From Calliopsis andreniformis (lineage: Eukaryota; Arthropoda; Insecta; Hymenoptera; Andrenidae), in contig NW_027480423.1 in NCBI RefSeq assembly GCF_051401765.1, positions 1,302,001-1,366,000 of the forward strand: DNA of 64,000 nucleotides. Direction: 5' to 3'. Numbering within the stretch: the stretch's first letter is position 1; each line of letters starts with the position of its first letter. Made by a program: the position numbers and the translations under genes. Below are positions 62,447 to 64,000 of this stretch, in pieces. The notes under the pieces were generated by a model, which saw only the letters and a list, made by a program, of their open reading frames with translations, had not been told where the DNA came from and made no database searches.

Positions 62447-64000
62447 AAATACAACAGTGTTTCCATCGTATAAAACGAATAATTGCAACCAGTATGAAAC
62501 TTATGGTCATTTCTACTTTCCGAGCAAGCTAGGCTTCACCCTAGGGCGTTCCTCCAACAGATTGAATAGTTAGGACCTTAGAAGTGAACGCCCGAACCAT
62601 AAAATGCAAAAAAAATACAACAGTGTTTCCATCATATAACAGGAATAATTGCAACCAGTTTGAAAGTGATGGACAATTCTACGTTCCGGGCAAACTAGGC
62701 TTCTATCTAGGGCGTTGCTCCACCAGATCGAATAGATAGTGCCTTAGAAGTCAACGCCAGAAGCATAAAATACAATATAAATACAACAGTTTTTCCATCG
62801 TATAAAACGAATAATTGCAACCAGTATGAAACTTATGGTCATTTCTACTTTCCGAGCAACCTAGGCTTCACCCTAGGGCCTTGCTCCAACAGATTGAATA
62901 GTTAGGGCCTTAGAAGTCAAAGCCCGAACCATAAAATGCAAAAAAATACAACAGTGTTACCATCATATAACAGGAATAATTGCGACCAATTAGGAAAGTG
63001 ATGGCCAATTCTACGTTCCGGGCAACCTAGGCTTCACTCTAGGGCGTTGCTCCAACAGATTGAATAGTTAGGACCTTAGAAGTGAACGGCCGAACCATAA
63101 AATGCAAAAAAAATACAACAGTGTTTCCATCATATAACAGGAATAATTTCGACCAGTTTGAAAGTGATGGCCAATTCTACGTTCCGGGCAACCTAGGCTT
63201 CACTCTAGGGCGTTGCTCCACCAGATCGAATAGTTAGTGCCTTAGAAGTCAACGCCAGAAGCATAAAATACAATATAAATACAACAGTTTTTCCTTCGTA
63301 TGAAACAAATAATTGCAACCAGTATGAAACATATGGTCATTTCTACTTTCCGAGCAACCTAGGCTTCACCCTAGGGCGTTCGACCAACGGATTGAATAGT
63401 TAGGGCCTTAGAAGTCAACGCCCGAACCATAAAATGCAAAAAAAATACATCAGTGTTTCCATCATATAACAAAAATAATTGCAACCAGTTTGAAAGTGAT
63501 GGCCAATTCTACGTTCCGGGCAACCTAGGTTTCACTCCAGTGCGTTGCTCCACCAGGCCGAATGGTTACGGCCTAAGAACTCAACGCCAGAAGCATAAAA
63601 TACGATATAAACACAACAGCTTTTCCATCGTATAAAACGAATAATTGCAACCAGTATGAAACTTATGTTCATTTCTACTTTCCGAGCAAGCTAGGCTTCA
63701 CCCTAGGGCGTTGCTCCAACAGATTGATTAGTTAGGGCCTTAGAAGACAACGCCCGAAGCATAAAATGCAATTAAAATACAACAGTGTTTCCATCATATA
63801 ACAGGAATAATTGCAACCAGTTTGAAAGTGATGGCCAATTCTACGTTCCGGGAAACCTAGGCTTCACTCTAGGGCGTTGCTCCACCAGATCGAATAGTTA
63901 GTGCCTTAGAAGTCAACGCCAGAAGCATAAAATACGATATAAATACAACAGCTTTTCCATCGTATAAAAGGATTAATTGCAACCAGTTTGAACGTGATGG
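62447..64000 (+). repeat. 6,808-bp higher-order repeat, copy 3 (cut by window end)
   Basis: The third copy starts at 62,447 (9,133 bp after the start of copy 2) and contains the diagnostic CAACAGATTGATTAG and GAAGACAACGCCC of copies 1 and 2 near 63,717-63,753. One A is missing from the A-tract at about 62,940. The window stops 1,554 bp in, within the AAAAGGATTAATTGC monomer. Confidence 0.85.

Larger units (their letters stand above)
1..64000 (+). repeat. 166-bp satellite array, head to tail, about 385.5 monomers
   Basis: The landmark AGCATAAAAT (or a close variant) recurs every 166 bp from 1 to 63,924, always on the given strand. The average spacing is 166.03 bp. Landmarks in order within a monomer are AGCATAAAATAC, TATAAATACAACAG, TTTCCATCGTATAAAACG, AATAATTGCAACCAGT, GGTCATTTCTAC, the CCTAGG dyad, GGGCGTTGCTCCACCAGAT, CGAATAGTTAGGGCCTTAG and AAGTCAACGCC. 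A typical monomer is about 41% GC. Nothing interrupts the array and neither end is reached. The length is close to that of DNA protected by a histone H1-bound nucleosome, which is common among centromeric satellites. I infer a eukaryotic centromeric or pericentromeric location. The family is not one I recognise. Confidence 0.98.

Noticed and set aside
1..64000. CRISPR array
   Set aside because: The repeat is 166 bp, directly tandem, with no unique spacers and no cas genes.
1..64000. Primate alpha satellite or another named family
   Set aside because: Alpha satellite has a 171-bp monomer and I see no recognisable similarity. The length alone does not identify any family, so no name is given.

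Overview
This window is a single uninterrupted satellite DNA array. From base 1 to base 64,000 it consists of head-to-tail copies of one monomer about 166 bp long. The landmark AGCATAAAAT falls at 1, 167, 333, 499, 665, 831 and so on to 63,924. That gives 385 complete monomers plus a 77-bp partial one, with a net drift of only about +13 bp over the whole window. All monomers I read lie on the same strand. I found no protein gene, RNA gene, transposon, CRISPR array or other unique sequence, and the array continues past both ends.

The source is almost certainly a eukaryotic nuclear genome, most likely a centromeric or pericentromeric (possibly subtelomeric) block. This rests on the nucleosome-sized monomer, the higher-order repeats and the size of the array. 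I do not recognise the family and cannot name the species. A typical monomer is about 41% GC and has two halves: the first 60 bp (from the AGCATAAAAT landmark) is about 25% GC, and the later part, holding a CCTAGG dyad, is about 57% GC. Several subfamilies can be told apart by diagnostic bases: 'GGATTCAC/GGTCCTTAG', 'GGCGTCAC/CCACATCTAATAG', 'TACTTTCCGAGC/CCAACAGATTG', and the A8-tract/'ATATAACAGGAATAA' types.

Layout. 1-2,904: mutually divergent monomers in a loose dimeric pattern. 2,905-15,430: a patchwork of old duplications offset by 9, 13, 17, 23, 25, 29 and 54 monomers. 15,431-20,078: two nearly identical 2,324-bp (14-monomer) units. 20,079-30,440: a mosaic of subfamilies with short dimeric duplications. 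30,441-35,896: overlapping tandem duplications of 10 and 6 monomers, plus an older 31-monomer copy. 35,897-40,938: a different 14-monomer unit (2,325 bp) in about 2.2 copies. 40,939-46,505: mosaic copies of the 25-27 kb, 34-36 kb and 37-38 kb regions. 46,506-64,000: the dominant higher-order repeat, a 41-monomer 6,808-bp unit, with two full copies (46,506-53,313 and 53,314-60,121), one extra 14-monomer unit (60,122-62,446) and the truncated start of a third copy.

Every duplication offset I measured is a whole number of monomers plus a few bases of indel. Breakpoints inside monomers stay in register. This is what repeated unequal exchange or gene conversion between aligned monomers produces. 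Repeat units are larger and more alike toward the right, which suggests (inference) that the homogenised core lies beyond the right end. Short open frames of 60-90 codons occur but are by-products of the repeat: 166 is not a multiple of 3, so the frame shifts in every monomer. Boundaries below were set by eye and are good to about 10-30 bp unless stated as exact.
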